Assembly: GCA_949987705.1 (NCBI GenBank)
Contig: OX465281.1
Coordinates: 140,540,876-140,604,875 of the forward strand
Direction: 5' to 3'
DNA: 64,000 bases
DNA from: Thereva unica
Lineage: Eukaryota; Arthropoda; Insecta; Diptera; Therevidae
The position numbers were made by a program, and so were the translations under genes. This document shows, piece after piece, positions 40,002 to 51,086 of the stretch. The first letter of the stretch is position 1; each line of letters opens with the position of its first letter. The notes under the pieces were generated by a model. That model ran no database searches. It was not told the origin of the DNA and saw nothing but the letters and a program-made list of their open reading frames with translations.

Positions 40002-40448
40002 TCATTTTAATGTCGGAGTGTTGTCATCCTTCAAAAGCACCATCATGCCGGGGCAAAGATTAGGTTTCCTGACGTTCCATTTATTCCGAACTTGTAGCCC
40101 TTGCAGATATTCTCTACTCGATCTTGACCAAATTGCTTGAATTTTGCTCTGCATCAGTTGCCATCGATCCAGGTACTTGGTTTCAATTTCCATTAGATTG
40201 GGTGAAGGAATAGCTCTCATCAATCCTCCTGCTAAAAAATGGCCAGGAGTCAAGATTTCTAAATCGTTGGGATCATTCGAGAGTGGAGTAATCGGTCGGG
40301 AATTGAGAATGCTCTCGATTTGGCAAGCCACTCGCTGAAGTTCATCCATCGTCAGGACCTCGTTTCCGAATGATCGCTTCAATAAATGTTTGGCCTGCTT
40401 TACTGCGCTTTCCCAAAAGGCCACCAAAATTGGGGCTGCGAACTGCAA
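40002..40448 (-). pseudogene. pol: BEL integrase C-terminal part
   Basis: The minus-strand frame holds AFWESAVKQAKHLLKRSF with the catalytic-glutamate position of the integrase, then LNSRPITPLSNDPNDLEILT and PGHFLAGG, standard for Pao-type integrases (family pattern). It is shifted from the upstream integrase frame by an indel just before the glutamate. The coding end near 39910 is in a further broken frame. Confidence 0.75.
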
Positions 40449-41973
40449 TCGTTTCCCATTTAATCTCGTCTTTTTTGCACATCTCCTGTATAAGTTGGGA
40501 ATTTATCTGCGAATCAAACAATGCCTTTAATTCTTTTAATTCCCTTCTTGCACCTATAAAATTCGTAGCGTTGTCCGAGTAAATTTTAGTGACGAAGGGA
40601 CGTCGTGATATAAATTTAGTAAGTGCTGACATAAAGGCTTCCGTAGACAGGTCAACAGCCACTTCTAAATGCACTGCTTTCACCGCCATACAAACAAATA
40701 TGCAAATATAGGCTTTAGTTGGAGGACGATTGCGAACTAGGCTCTTAATGAAGAATGGACCACAAAAATCAACGCCAGTGTTGAAAAATACCGGATTAGG
40801 CTGAACCCGGGCCGGGGGCAGTTGTCCCATGATCTGCCCTGCAACTTTAGGACGACATCTGAAACACCTTATGCATCTGGAAATAGCGCCTTTAATCGTG
40901 ACTCTACCACAAAGAGGCCAAAACCTAGAACGAATTATGGCAAGCAAAGCCTGACATCCTGCATGTAAGTTTCTGCAATGATGGAAATATATTAATGCTT
41001 TTGTAAAATTAGATTTAGGCAACAATATTGGGTGTTTTTGATTATGTTCAAGAAAGGAATTAGATAACCGTCCACCGACACGTATTAGTCCGGCACTATC
41101 CACGAAAGGGTCCAAATTTTTAAGCACGCTTTTTTGATTCACGGAACTCCCGGAACTCAATTTTAAGTAATCATCATTAAGGAAATGCCTTTGTAATGTT
41201 CGAATTATTGATATCAACGCGCCATCAGTCTCTTCCAACGATAAACAGCCAAGAACACGATCACTATACTCTTTTGTTCGGGCATTATTCTCGAATCGAA
41301 ATGGATATGCCACCATATTAACCATTTTCAAATGAGAGTTTATAAATTTGTGCGATTCTATGAAATTGCTGGACAAAGACACGTTTAGTACCAATCGCTG
41401 TTTCCTTTCTTCTGTAGCCTCACAATTTATCGATAACGTAGGCCAGCTCTCTTCGGGAAGTAATAGAAACTGGGGACCATGAAACCACAGGGCGCAATTG
41501 ATCATATCTGCTGGATATGCACCGCGACTCACTATGTCTGCTGGGTTATTTTCACCTCCAATATGCCTCCATAGAAAGGTTTTCGACATTTCCTGAATCT
41601 TGCTGACACGATTCCCAACAAAAACGCTCCAACGAGATGGTGATGAAGCTAACCATGCTAGGACATTGCTCGAATCAGACCAACAAAACACTTTATTGAC
41701 GTGATGACTAAACATATCGGCTATGCGTCTAATTGTTTCCGAAAGTAAAAGCGCGGCACAAAGTTCTAGACGAGCAATCGACTGTGTTTGTAATGGCGAC
41801 ACTTTTGAACGGGCTGTTAACAAATTACAACAAACACCATCGACACTTTCGCAACGAACGTAAATGCAGCAACCGTAGGCATCCATGCTGGCGTCAGCGA
41901 ATCCATGAATTTCAATCCTTGATGAACGATGTAGGATATATCTTGGTATCTTGATTTCCTTAACTGATTCCAA
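40342..41973 (-). pseudogene. pol: BEL RNase H and integrase part
   Basis: RNase H signature EIHGFADASMDAYGCCIYVR near residue 20 and FCWSDSSNVLAWL near 135. The integrase zinc finger HHCRNLHAGCQAL ... CIRCFRCRP lies near 330-370, with core residues in VDFCGPFF and IYSDNATNF. The last residues after PNFGGL are out of frame. It is joined to the RT part by a frameshift near 41980. Confidence 0.8.
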
Positions 41974-41986
41974 TTGTGCAAAAAAA

Positions 41987-42481
41987 TCACCACCGCTGCT
42001 GTAAATGTTGCGGTAAACTCTCGTCCCAATCGAGTTTTAACCTCCAAAGCTCCTGCAAAAATATCTTCGCCTTGGTAATTATGGGATTAAGAAGTCCGAT
42101 GGGATCAAATAGTCGAGCGATTGAAGCTAATACTGTCCTCTTTGTAATTCGAGAGCGCTTAAGTTCTTGTGGAGCATATGTGAACTTAAACTCATCTTCA
42201 CTTGGTTTCCAAATCATGCCAAGAGCTTTTACCACATTGTCTCCGTTTATTGACAAGTATTTCTCGTGACTGTTTTCATCTATTGACTGTAGCAATTCAG
42301 GAGCGTTTGAGCACCATTTTGATAATGGAAAACATCCAGAAGTGAGCAATGCTGTCACCTGTGCTTGAATAACCATTGCTTCCTTTATATTATCAGCCCC
42401 GGAAATCATATCATCCACGTAGAAATCATTTTCGACAATAGACGATCCAACGGAAAATGAATCTCTTCCTTCTACAGCAAG
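41987..42481 (-). pseudogene. pol: BEL reverse transcriptase, second part
   Basis: Begins after an in-frame TAG at 42482-42484 and contains FYVDDMISG, the RT catalytic YVDD block, then ALLTSGCFPLSKWCSNAPEL and VLASIARLFDPIGLLNPI, characteristic of Pao-type RTs. It is in the same frame as the preceding part, so a single stop separates them. Confidence 0.8.
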
Positions 42482-45055
42482 CTATTTTAGACATCGGGTA
42501 GCAATAAAAGATGCAGGGGCTGTCCCATAAGTTAAGGTGCACAGACGATAAACTTCTAAAGGTGCTTGAGGATCACTTCTCCACAGAATATATTGGTAAT
42601 TGTTATCTGGGCTTCGAACGACTATCTGTCTATACATTTTCGAAACGTCCGCTGTTAAAGCGTATTTACGCGACCGGAACCGAATAAGCAATGTATAAAG
42701 ACTATCCTGTATAACAGGTCCAACCATTAGTGTGTCATTCAAAGAATATCCTGAAGCTGTTTTGCAGGAGGCATCAAATACCACCCTTAACTTGGTGCTG
42801 CTACTTTGAGGCTTTAGTACGCAGTGGTGCGGCATAAAATAATGTAATTGCGGCACATCTTGAATTGAGACCCTCTTCATATGTCCGAGCGATAGATATT
42901 CGAGTATAAAATCAGAATATTGCATTTTTAAATTAGGTGCCTTTGATAATTTATGCTCTAAATTAAGGAATCTTTTCTTGGCGATATATAGAGAAGACCC
43001 CAAGTTATTTGGCTCTTTACGAAACGGTAGCTTTACTAAAAATCTTCCACTCTCATCACGCAGTACATTTTTCACAAAGTGCTCTTCACAAGCCTGTTGT
43101 TCAGGAGATAAAAGCTTTTCCGTGACATGTGGGTTGTCAATAGCCCAGAACTGCTGAACTAAATTCTCCAAATTATCTTGCATGATATCATCAGCCGATT
43201 GGGATAACTTTACATGACATACATTTCTTCCAGAGGAACCTTTTCCACCTGAAACTATCCAGCCAAATACAGTTTTCTGCAAGATTGGAAGGCCATCACC
43301 TAATTTAATTTGCCCAACACACAGAAGCTCGAAAAACAAATTAGCTCCTATCAACAGATCTATGGGTTGAGGAAGATTATAATCAGGATCTGCTAATGCA
43401 ATGTTGCTCGGAATTGTCCAATTAATTGCCACGCGTTGACCTGGTTGCTGTCCGGTAATTTTAGGAAGGACGTATGCTTCAAACGCTGTAGAATAATCGT
43501 TTATCCGTGATTTAATTGACCCGTAAGTCTTATATTTTATAGGCAAAGTTGTGGAACCAATGCCTTCTACTCGAACCTCGGAACTAACCCTTCTCACTTG
43601 CAAACGTTGCACAATTCTTTCCGCAATTATATTTATCGACGAACCCGAATCTAGAAGCGCTCTACAAGGAATATAATCTCCAAACCCCGTTTTGACAAGA
43701 ACTGCAGCAGTTGCTAGGAAAACTTCAGATGGTCCATCGTTGCTATGCCCAACTGCATGGGAATTCATCGTAATTTCTGTGTGCGAAGACTTAGGGTCGG
43801 CCAACATGGGAGCGGACCTTTGATTGTTTTCCAACGTAGCTTTGACTTCCCCTAAATGTAAAAGCGTATGGTGTTTTCTATTACATTTTTCACAAGTAGA
43901 GCCATTACAATATTTCACCGTATACCCTGGTTGTAAGCACTGTATGCATAGTCTCAAGGACTTCACTTCATTAAATCTATCTGCAGGCGTCAATCCGCCG
44001 AATGGTCCACAATTTTCAATAGAATGCAGTTGCTTGCAAAACCGACAATTATCGTTTGTTTTTGAAATAACAAAGGACCTTTTATATTTGCCTTTACTTG
44101 GGAGCAAACTATTTGGCTTAACGGAAATCGAAGCCAAGCCTTTTGTTGCGTTACAATTTTCTAAAACTCGACACCTTCTCTCAATAAAACTAACAAACTC
44201 ATCCCATGAAGAGTAATTTCCATTTGGAGTTTCTTCTTCCCACTTCATACGTGAAGTCGCATCTAATTTGCTACGAAGGACGTAGAGCAATAATCCCTCA
44301 AATATTTCCTTTGGTGTGGCAAGATTTTTTAACGCTCGAAGTGATGACTGCACCGCGTCTACTACCGATCGAAGTTCACTTTCCGATTGCCTATCAACAG
44401 CCTTTATTTCCACAATTTCGCGTATATGACCTTGAAAGATGAGGCGTTTATTTTCATATCGCGATTTTAAAGTAGCTATTGCATTAGAAAAATCATTTGC
44501 GAGACTCAGATTTGAAATAAGCCTTAAGGGCTTCTCTTCCAGCGATTCTTGGAGATACGCCATTTTCTCAACATCAGATAGCTCATCGTTAACTTCTATT
44601 AAAGTTTTAAATTTTGCATAAAAGTCCGGCCAAGTAACATAACTACCCGAAAACTTTTTGATAGAGAGCTTTGGTAATCTAACATTTTTCTTATAAACAG
44701 ACGGAGTATCAGGACTAACGCTTGAACGAGAAACAGTCGTTTTTGGTTCCATGAGCTCTAAAATTTTGCTTTTTACAGTAATGTACGAATCTTGAAACCT
44801 TTCGCGTCTATCACTATCCTGCTCTTCTACGTCAAAACATTCCAAGTTTGTCTGCAAATCATCGAATTTTACCCAATATTCTTCCACTAACCCTAACCGA
44901 GTATTAAGTTCCGACAATGACACTGAACGACCTGGCGTTTCAATATAGTTCTTCATTTTTGTTAATTGACCTTGCACAACACCTCGTTTGGTTCTTAAAT
45001 TACCAATAATTTCTTTATTTTTATCTACCATGCCCAAATTTTCTTCATCCGACAT
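42482..45055 (-). pseudogene. gag-pol: BEL gag, protease and RT start
   Basis: About 857 codons from the ATG at 45055 (MSDEENLGMVDKNKE); an upstream in-frame ATG at 45079 is less likely. Order: DUF1759-type gag domain near residues 130-310 (LPKLSIKKFSGSYVTWPDFY), zinc-binding CRFCKQLHSIENC and LCIQCLQPGYTVKYC near 345-400, retropepsin LLDSGSSINII near 480, and RT start (HHCVLKPQSSSTKLRVVFDA near 750). A TAG ends it inside the RT. One frame for gag and pol is normal in BEL/Pao. Confidence 0.85.
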
Positions 45056-45097
45056 GACGGTAAATTGTACGTGGATCACGAATAAAATATATGTAAA

Positions 45098-46149
45098 CTA
45101 GCAAAAACCCGCGTGCGTTGCAACGCCTTTCAATAAAATAAGATTATGGGGACACAGTCTGCGATAGGAAAAAGCTATAGTGAAAAAAGAACAAATCTGG
45201 GAAAATTGATTTTGGGAGATGACCGCCATGGACTAAATGATATATTGAGTATACTATATTGCCTATGGTGTTCTATTTATCACACTCTTTCATTTGATAC
45301 CCATGTCGAAGGGGGGTGAAGAAAATATTAATCCGCCCTCTTGAGATGGCCGCTATGGACCAAACGATATATTGAGTATACTATATTGCATATGGTGTTC
45401 TACTTATCATACTCTCTCGTTTGATACCCATCTCGAAGGGGTTGTGAAGAAAGTGGTAATCCGCCCTCTTGAGATGACCGCCATGTACCAAACGATATAT
45501 TGAGTATACTATATTGCTTATGTGTTTTACTTATCATACTCTCTCATTTTGATACCCATCTCGAAGTGGTTGTGAAGAATATGGTAATCAGCCCGCTTGA
45601 GATGATCGCCATGGACCAAACGATATATTGAGTATACTATATTGTCTATGGTGTTCTACTTATCATACTCTTTCATTTGATATCCATGTCGAAGGTGTTG
45701 TGAAGAAAATGGTAATCCGCATTCTTGAGGTGGCCGCTATGGACCAAGTGACATATTGAGTATACTATATTGCTTATATTGTTCTACTTATCATACTCTT
45801 TCATTGGATACCCATTTCGAAGGGGTTGTGAAGAAAATGGTCATCTGCTCTCTTGAGATGACTGCCATGGACCAAACGATATATTGAGTATACTATATTG
45901 CCTTTGGTGTTCTACTTACCAAACCCTTTCATTTGATATCCATGTCGAGGGGTTGTAAAGAAGATGGTAATCCGCCCTCTTGAGATGGCTGCTATGGACC
46001 AAACGCCTGCTTTTCTGTTGAAATTTTTTTGCTATAAACCTCACGGAGCCCGAGACCTTTCCAACGAATGAAAAACCGTGGAAATCGGATCGTGCGTTCT
46101 GGAATTATAGCGTCAGGAAGGAAAACCCGACCTATTTTTATATTATAGA
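45098..46149 (-). mobile_element. non-autonomous Helitron with minisatellite core
   Basis: On the minus strand it starts TCTATAATATAAAAATAGGT after an A and ends GGGTTTTTGCTAG before a T. These are the TC...CTAG termini and A/T insertion site of Helitrons. Just before the end lies the palindrome GCGTTGCAACGC, the expected 3-prime hairpin. There are no TIRs. The core is a tandem array of about 128-bp units. It sits between the BEL primer site and gag. Confidence 0.75.
45200..46010. repeat. tandem array of about 128-bp units in Helitron
   Basis: GATATATTGAGTATACTATA recurs at about 45238, 45367, 45495, 45623 and 45879 (45750 as ACATATTGAG...), spaced 127-130 bp. Each is followed by GTTCTACTTATCATACTC and CATTTGATACCCATGTCGA. 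That last block also occurs in the 269-bp satellite after 56000. Confidence 0.85.
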
Positions 46150-46325
46150 TAAATTTTAATTGAACGATACAGCTTACCAACGTTTAAGCTTGAAAGTCGA
46201 AGCAGCATACACAGCAATTTCTCCAATTCACCTTTTCAATTCAGTCTTGAAACAATTAATTATAAAACACTATATCAACCAATGTTAAAATTGTACACAA
46301 TTGCACGCGATAGCGCCGACAAAAT
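46150..46325 (-). other. BEL 5-prime leader
   Basis: Non-coding leader of the BEL transcript between the primer site and the Helitron insertion. Nothing else seen. Confidence 0.5.
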
Positions 46326-46343
46326 GTCCCTGCTCGGGCGCCA
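46326..46343 (-). promoter_or_regulatory. BEL primer binding site, tRNA-Lys-like
   Basis: TGGCGCCCGAGCAGGGAC on the coding strand lies one base after the LTR. The form is that of a lysine-tRNA primer site with one difference from the common sequence. Confidence 0.7.
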
Positions 46344-46344
46344 T

Positions 46345-46856
46345 TGTTAACAAACGCAGAGTTTTTTGCGCCGAATATAAAATTAAATATGAACACAACT
46401 CCTTTAACACAATTTAACAACTTTTATTTAATCAATTAAACGCATTAAACAATATAACAACCGACATAGAAGTTTAGATAAATATATGCTAATGGGATTA
46501 AGCACAAATTCGAAACGATATTAATATACCTAAATAGGAAACGAAATGTTCTTTCTTTACGAAAGCCGAAACGAGAATGAATGAATGCTTGGAAAAATTC
46601 TAGGAAATCTGCGAAAACCGAAAAACAAAAACTCATCGCCGCCTAAATCCAAAAAGAAGTGTTGCAAACAAACTGACTGACGCCTCGAATTTGAATTTGA
46701 TCCCAGTAGCCTTTTGCATTATAAAACAGAAGAGAATAACAAACAAAAAACTGTTATAAGTCTAAGCCTGCTTGGCAACATATTTTTAATTTGAATTAGT
46801 AACAGTTATAAGTCTAAGCCTACTTGGCAATATATTTTTACTTTGAATCAGTAACA
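46345..46856 (-). repeat. BEL 5-prime LTR
   Basis: 512 bp. It differs from 39318-39831 at about seven bases plus a 2-bp AA difference near the start. Confidence 0.88.
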
Positions 46857-47500
46857 GGGGTACAGCAGCAGAAATATTGCAGTCAATACCAGCGGAACAT
46901 CGCAACAGCTACGGGTTCTTAGTTCAAGCGCTGGAAATGCGTTATGGTGATCAGCACCTGCAAGAGGTTTATCGACTTCAACTTCGAAACAGACTTCAAA
47001 AGCCAGGAGAAACTTTACAACAACTATGCGCCGATATAGAGAGGTTAGTGCATCTGGCTTATCCTAGTTTCGGCCAAGATTACATCAACGAAGTAGCAAG
47101 AGAGGCCTTTCTTAACTCTTTTGCCGACCGAGATCTACAACAAGCAGCGAGATTGGCCGGAAAGAAGAATACCGCTGAAGTTCTGGCATATGCTCTGGCA
47201 TACGAGGCAGCGAAGCAAGCATCAAGAAGTGCAGTCCGCCTCAGAGAGATCCACACAACAGAGGATATTTGCAACAGAATGAATGCAGCGGAAGTACGCG
47301 GTCGACTCCGATGCTGGAATTGTAGTGAACCGGGTCATTTGCAAAGGAATTGCAAAAAGCGAAGGAGAGCAGAGTCTCCCGAAAATAGGAGTGGCGGAAC
47401 TTGCTGCGAAAAATGCGGACATCGGCAGAAAGGTGACCAGAGGGAGGCCGAAAACAATGACTCCGTGTCTCCCCGCAGACAGCAGCAGGGAAACGAATAA
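46857..47500 (+). pseudogene. gag: Gypsy-B gag, C-terminal part
   Basis: Resumes capsid sequence after the BEL element: YGFLVQALEMRYGDQHLQEV, LHNRL-type helices and AREAFLNSFADRDLQQAARL, then a zinc knuckle CWNCSEPGHLQRNC, a second partial CCEKCGHRQ, and a basic end. Stop at 47500. The slippery heptamer GGGAAAC at 47488 lies four codons before the stop. Confidence 0.8.
47488..47494 (+). promoter_or_regulatory. -1 frameshift heptamer GGGAAAC (Gypsy-B)
   Basis: Gag reads G GGA AAC GAA TAA. The -1 frame is open from here into the protease frame at 47512. Same heptamer and phase as in Gypsy-C. Confidence 0.6.
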
Positions 47501-47907
47501 AGACTGCCTCCATGGGGCGGGAGTCAGTCGGGGAAATCGAAGCCCCCGGTGTCATCATCACCACTATCAAACAACTGCAGCGTAGTGGCAACAGCCTTGT
47601 CATCGATGGAAAGATTGGAGCCGAAAAATGCACAATAACTGTAGATACTGGTGCTTCAAAATCTGTTATCCGCGCTGACATGGTCGGTAATAAATGGCTG
47701 AAAGACGCACGCCAATACAGACTGAAAACTGCAACAGGAGAGCCAGTACGATTACATGGGGAAATTATGTTGGATGTGGTTCTTGCTGACATTGGATTTT
47801 CACATTCGTTCCTGGTAGCTGATATAACAGACGAGTGTATTCTCGGTCTGGACTTTATGAAAGCACAAAATTCTACTGGACATCGGAGAGGAAATACTGA
47901 GATATGA
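47495..47907 (+). pseudogene. pol: Gypsy-B protease
   Basis: The -1 frame relative to gag contains CTITVDTGASKSVIRADMV (retropepsin active site) and CILGLDFMKAQN, the usual end of the domain. A frameshift near 47870 ends it. Translation would begin by frameshifting; an ATG at 47512 is available. Confidence 0.8.
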
Positions 47908-48607
47908 CAACAAGGACACTTGTTATTCGCAGCTGAAAGTCGTCGTTCGTGAAGATACCGTGCTTCCTCCGTGTGCTGAGAAATTGGTACGAGCGATAGT
48001 CGATGGTGATCGCGGGAGCTACCGATTTTACCTTATAGAACCAGAAAAAATGGAACAAAGCAAAAATATAGCAATTGGAAAATGTCTGGTGAGCATCGAC
48101 GACAAGAAGGAGGTATTCGTGAGAGTGTTAAATACTAACGAACGAGAAGTACGATTGAAGAAGGATACGGTTTTGGGGAAAGGAGAACCGGCAGAACAGA
48201 TTACATTAGTGGAGTGAGCTAACATCGAAACGGTTCTAAAACCAAAGCCAAAGGCCACGAAATTAGTAAATGCAGTGCTCTCAACTAGTTGTCTTGAACA
48301 AAAGCAGTATCTCCAGGCAAGAAAATTAGTAGAGGATTTCAGTGATATCTTCGCCATGAGAGATGATGACTTTGGGAAAACTAACATCGTTCAACACAGG
48401 ATCGATACCAAAGATGCCCAGCCAATTAAACAACCTCCGAGAAGACTACCACTAGCCAAGCGGGAAGAGGCAGCCAATATGATTGAAGTTATGAGAAGAC
48501 AAGGCGTTATAGAGGAGTCGAAAAGCCCTTGGATGTCTCACGTGGTTTTAGTCAGAAAGAAAGATGGCAGTACAAGGTTTTTGCGTGGATTATCGGCGGT
48601 TAAATGA
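47908..48607 (+). pseudogene. pol: Gypsy-B linker and RT start
   Basis: One frame with a TGA at 48215. The first part (MLPPCAEKLVRAIVDGDRGS) is the protease-RT linker. After the stop it reads LVEDFSDIFAMRDDDFGKTN and MRRQGVIEESKSPWMSHVVL, the standard N-terminal RT block. A frameshift near 48570 moves the RT fingers into another frame. Confidence 0.78.
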
Positions 48608-48917
48608 CATCACTAAAAAGGACAGCTACCCACTACCTCGAATCGATGACACCCTGGATACTCTCTCTGGAGCTAAATGGTTTTCTACCTTGGATCTTAA
48701 GAGCGGCTACTGGCAAGTCGAAATTCACCCGGAGGACCGAGAAAAGACGGCCTTCTCCGTAGGAAACGGCCTGTGGCAGTTTACAGTTATGCCGTTTGGA
48801 CTGTGTAATGCTCCAGCTACATTCGAACGACTGATGGAATGCGTCTTGCGAGGACTGACATGGAAGACTTGTCTGGTTTATTTGGACGATATCATCGTCG
48901 TTGGAAAAAGTTTCTAG
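48564..48917 (+). pseudogene. pol: Gypsy-B reverse transcriptase core
   Basis: CVDYRRLNDITKKDSYPLPR, then WFSTLDLKSGYWQVEIHPED, MPFGLCNAPATFERLMECV and CLVYLDDIIVVG with the YLDD catalytic pair. A TAG at 48915 stops the frame just after the catalytic block. Confidence 0.82.
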
Positions 48918-49832
48918 GAACATCTGGGCAATCTACGAGAGGTTTTCCAAAAGTTGAGAACTGCCCAACTGAAACTCAGTCCTAAAAAGTGCGTACTGTT
49001 CAGAGACCAAGTCAACTATCTCGGACATGTGGTTTCATCCAATGGAGTTCAAACAGATCCTGAGAAAATAACAGCGGTTAAGAATTGGCCCACACCGAAG
49101 GATAAACATGAACTTCGAAGCTTTTTGGGACTTGCCACCTATTATAGGCGTTTTGTCAGAAATTTTGCCGACATAGCTAGGGAATTACATAAACTGACAG
49201 AAAAAGGAAAACCATTTATCTGGACAGAAAAGTGCGAGGAAAGTTTCAACACACTAAAACGAGGACTTTGCCAAGCACCAATACTCACATACCCGAAGCC
49301 AGGCGAAAGATTCATATTGGACACAGACGCGAGTAATGTCGGGATTGGTGCAGTGCTATCACAAAACTTCGACGGACAGGAAAAGGTCATAGCTTATTAC
49401 AGTAGAGCGCTGTCAAAATCGGAGCGGAATTACTGTGTCCCAAGACGGGAACTATTGGCAATTGTGGACTCAACTAAACACTTCCACAAGTATCTCTATG
49501 GGCAAAACTTCATCCTTCGAACGGATCATGCAGCATTAAAATGGCTGAGGCAATTCAAAAACCCTGAAGGACAAGTGGCAAGATGGATAGAGAGACTTCA
49601 GTCCTACGACTTCAATATAGACCACAGAAAGGGAAGAAACCATGGAAATGCAGATGCACTCTCCCGGCGACCATGCGTACCAGACTGCAAACATTGTGGA
49701 CGTATCGAGGAAAAGTGTCAAAGGACGACAGTCGAGCCAACGACAGGATGGGATGACCAGGGACTCCGAGACGCCCAACGCGACGACCCGGATATTTCTT
49801 CAATTCTGACATGGAAGGAATACGAGGCCTGA
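48918..49832 (+). pseudogene. pol: Gypsy-B RT thumb and RNase H
   Basis: Same frame as the core after the stop: LKLSPKKCVLFRDQVNYLGH, then FILDTDASNVGIGAVLSQNF (RNase H), ELLAIVDSTKHFHKYLYGQN and RTDHAALKWL. It stops at 49832 by frameshift, and the integrase continues in the +1 phase. Confidence 0.82.
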
Positions 49833-51075
49833 ATGGAAGGACATTGCTGAGAGGAGCGAGACCCTGAAGAGCTATTGGGCCCAATGGGATTCGTTGTACA
49901 TTGAGCGAGGAGTATTAAAGCGCAAATGGGAAACCGCTGACGGTACCTCTCATCGAATGCAGGTATTAGTCCCTCGCGTTAGAATAAGAGATATTCTCGA
50001 GGAGTGTCATAACGGCGCATCAGGAGGACATCTGGGAGTCAATAAAACTTTGGCAAAAATAAGAGAGAGATTCTATTGGCTTCATATGCGAGACGATGTT
50101 GCAGACTGGTGCCGTAAATGCACAACTTGTGCCAGCAGTAAGGGCCCTCGGGTAAGAACAAAAGGAGAAATGCAGCAATACAACGTGGGAGCCCCATTTG
50201 AAAGAATCGCAATCGATGTGGCGGGACCTTTTCCGGTGTCAGACCGAGGAAATCGATACATTTTGGTGGTCATGGACTACTTCAATAAGTGGCCCGAAGC
50301 ATATGCCATTCCAAATCAGGAAGCAATCACTGTTGCAGAGGAATTAGTGAACAATTGGATCTGCAGATTTGGTGTTCCTCATGAGCTTCACTCTGACCAA
50401 GGGAGAAACTTTGAATCTCAAGTTTTTCAAGAAGTATGTAAGATACTTGGAGTGAAGAAGACCAGGACGACGCCCCTTCATCCCCAGTCCGATGGAATGG
50501 TAGAGCGATTCAACAGGACAATGCTAGAACACCTAAGGAAAGTTGTTAGCGAGCACCAGCGTGACTGGGACAGTTACATCCCTATATTTCTAATGGCATA
50601 TCGGACAGCGGTTCATAATTCCACAGGACAAACCCCTTGTAGTGTGATTTTTGGAAGACAAATCCGGCTGCCAAGCGACTTGAAATTTGGGACACCTGTT
50701 GAAAGCAACGAGTCTACTGGCGGTTATACAGATGAACTTCGTGATCGACTCGCAGATATCCATCAGCTTGCAAGGAAGAATCTTAAGATAGCCAGTGACA
50801 GGATGAAAACTAGGTACGACCTCCGAGCAAACTGTAGCGGATACCAGGAAGGTGACCTCGTTTGGCTGTTCAATCCTCGACGACGAAAGGGCAAGTCTCC
50901 GAAACTTCAGCGCCAGTGGGAGGGGCCCTATAAAATCCTAACACGGATCAACGACGTTGTCTACAGGATTCAACAAGGGCCCAAAGCCAAGAAGAAGATT
51001 GTGCACATAGACAGGCTATGCCCATATCATCAGCCGGATCCAGGATGGACAACTGTTCGGGACGAACAGTCCTAA
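49833..51075 (+). pseudogene. pol: Gypsy-B integrase
   Basis: Zinc finger HNGASGGHLGVNKTL ... CRKCTTCASSKG, core residues in IAIDVAGPFPVSD, ELHSDQGRNFES and DGMVERFNRT, then a C-terminal GDLVWLFNPRRRKGKSPKLQ domain. This segment is uninterrupted from 49894 to the TAA at 51073-51075. It is separated from RNase H by a frameshift near 49830. Confidence 0.85.
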
Positions 51076-51086
51076 GAAGGGGGCAA
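51074..51086 (+). promoter_or_regulatory. Gypsy-B polypurine tract
   Basis: AAGAAGGGGGCAA directly precedes the 3-prime LTR and overlaps the integrase stop codon. Confidence 0.7.

Larger units (their letters stand above)
39318..46856 (-). mobile_element. BEL/Pao retrotransposon, degenerate
   Basis: LTRs of about 512 bp (TGTTAACAAACGC...CAGTAACA) at 39318-39831 and 46345-46856, with the 5-bp duplication GGGGT at 39313-39317 and 46857-46861. Coding is on the minus strand: gag, protease, RT, RNase H and integrase in one ancestral frame, now with one stop and two frameshifts. A Helitron occupies most of the leader. LTRs differ at about eight sites. It interrupts Gypsy-B gag. Confidence 0.92.
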
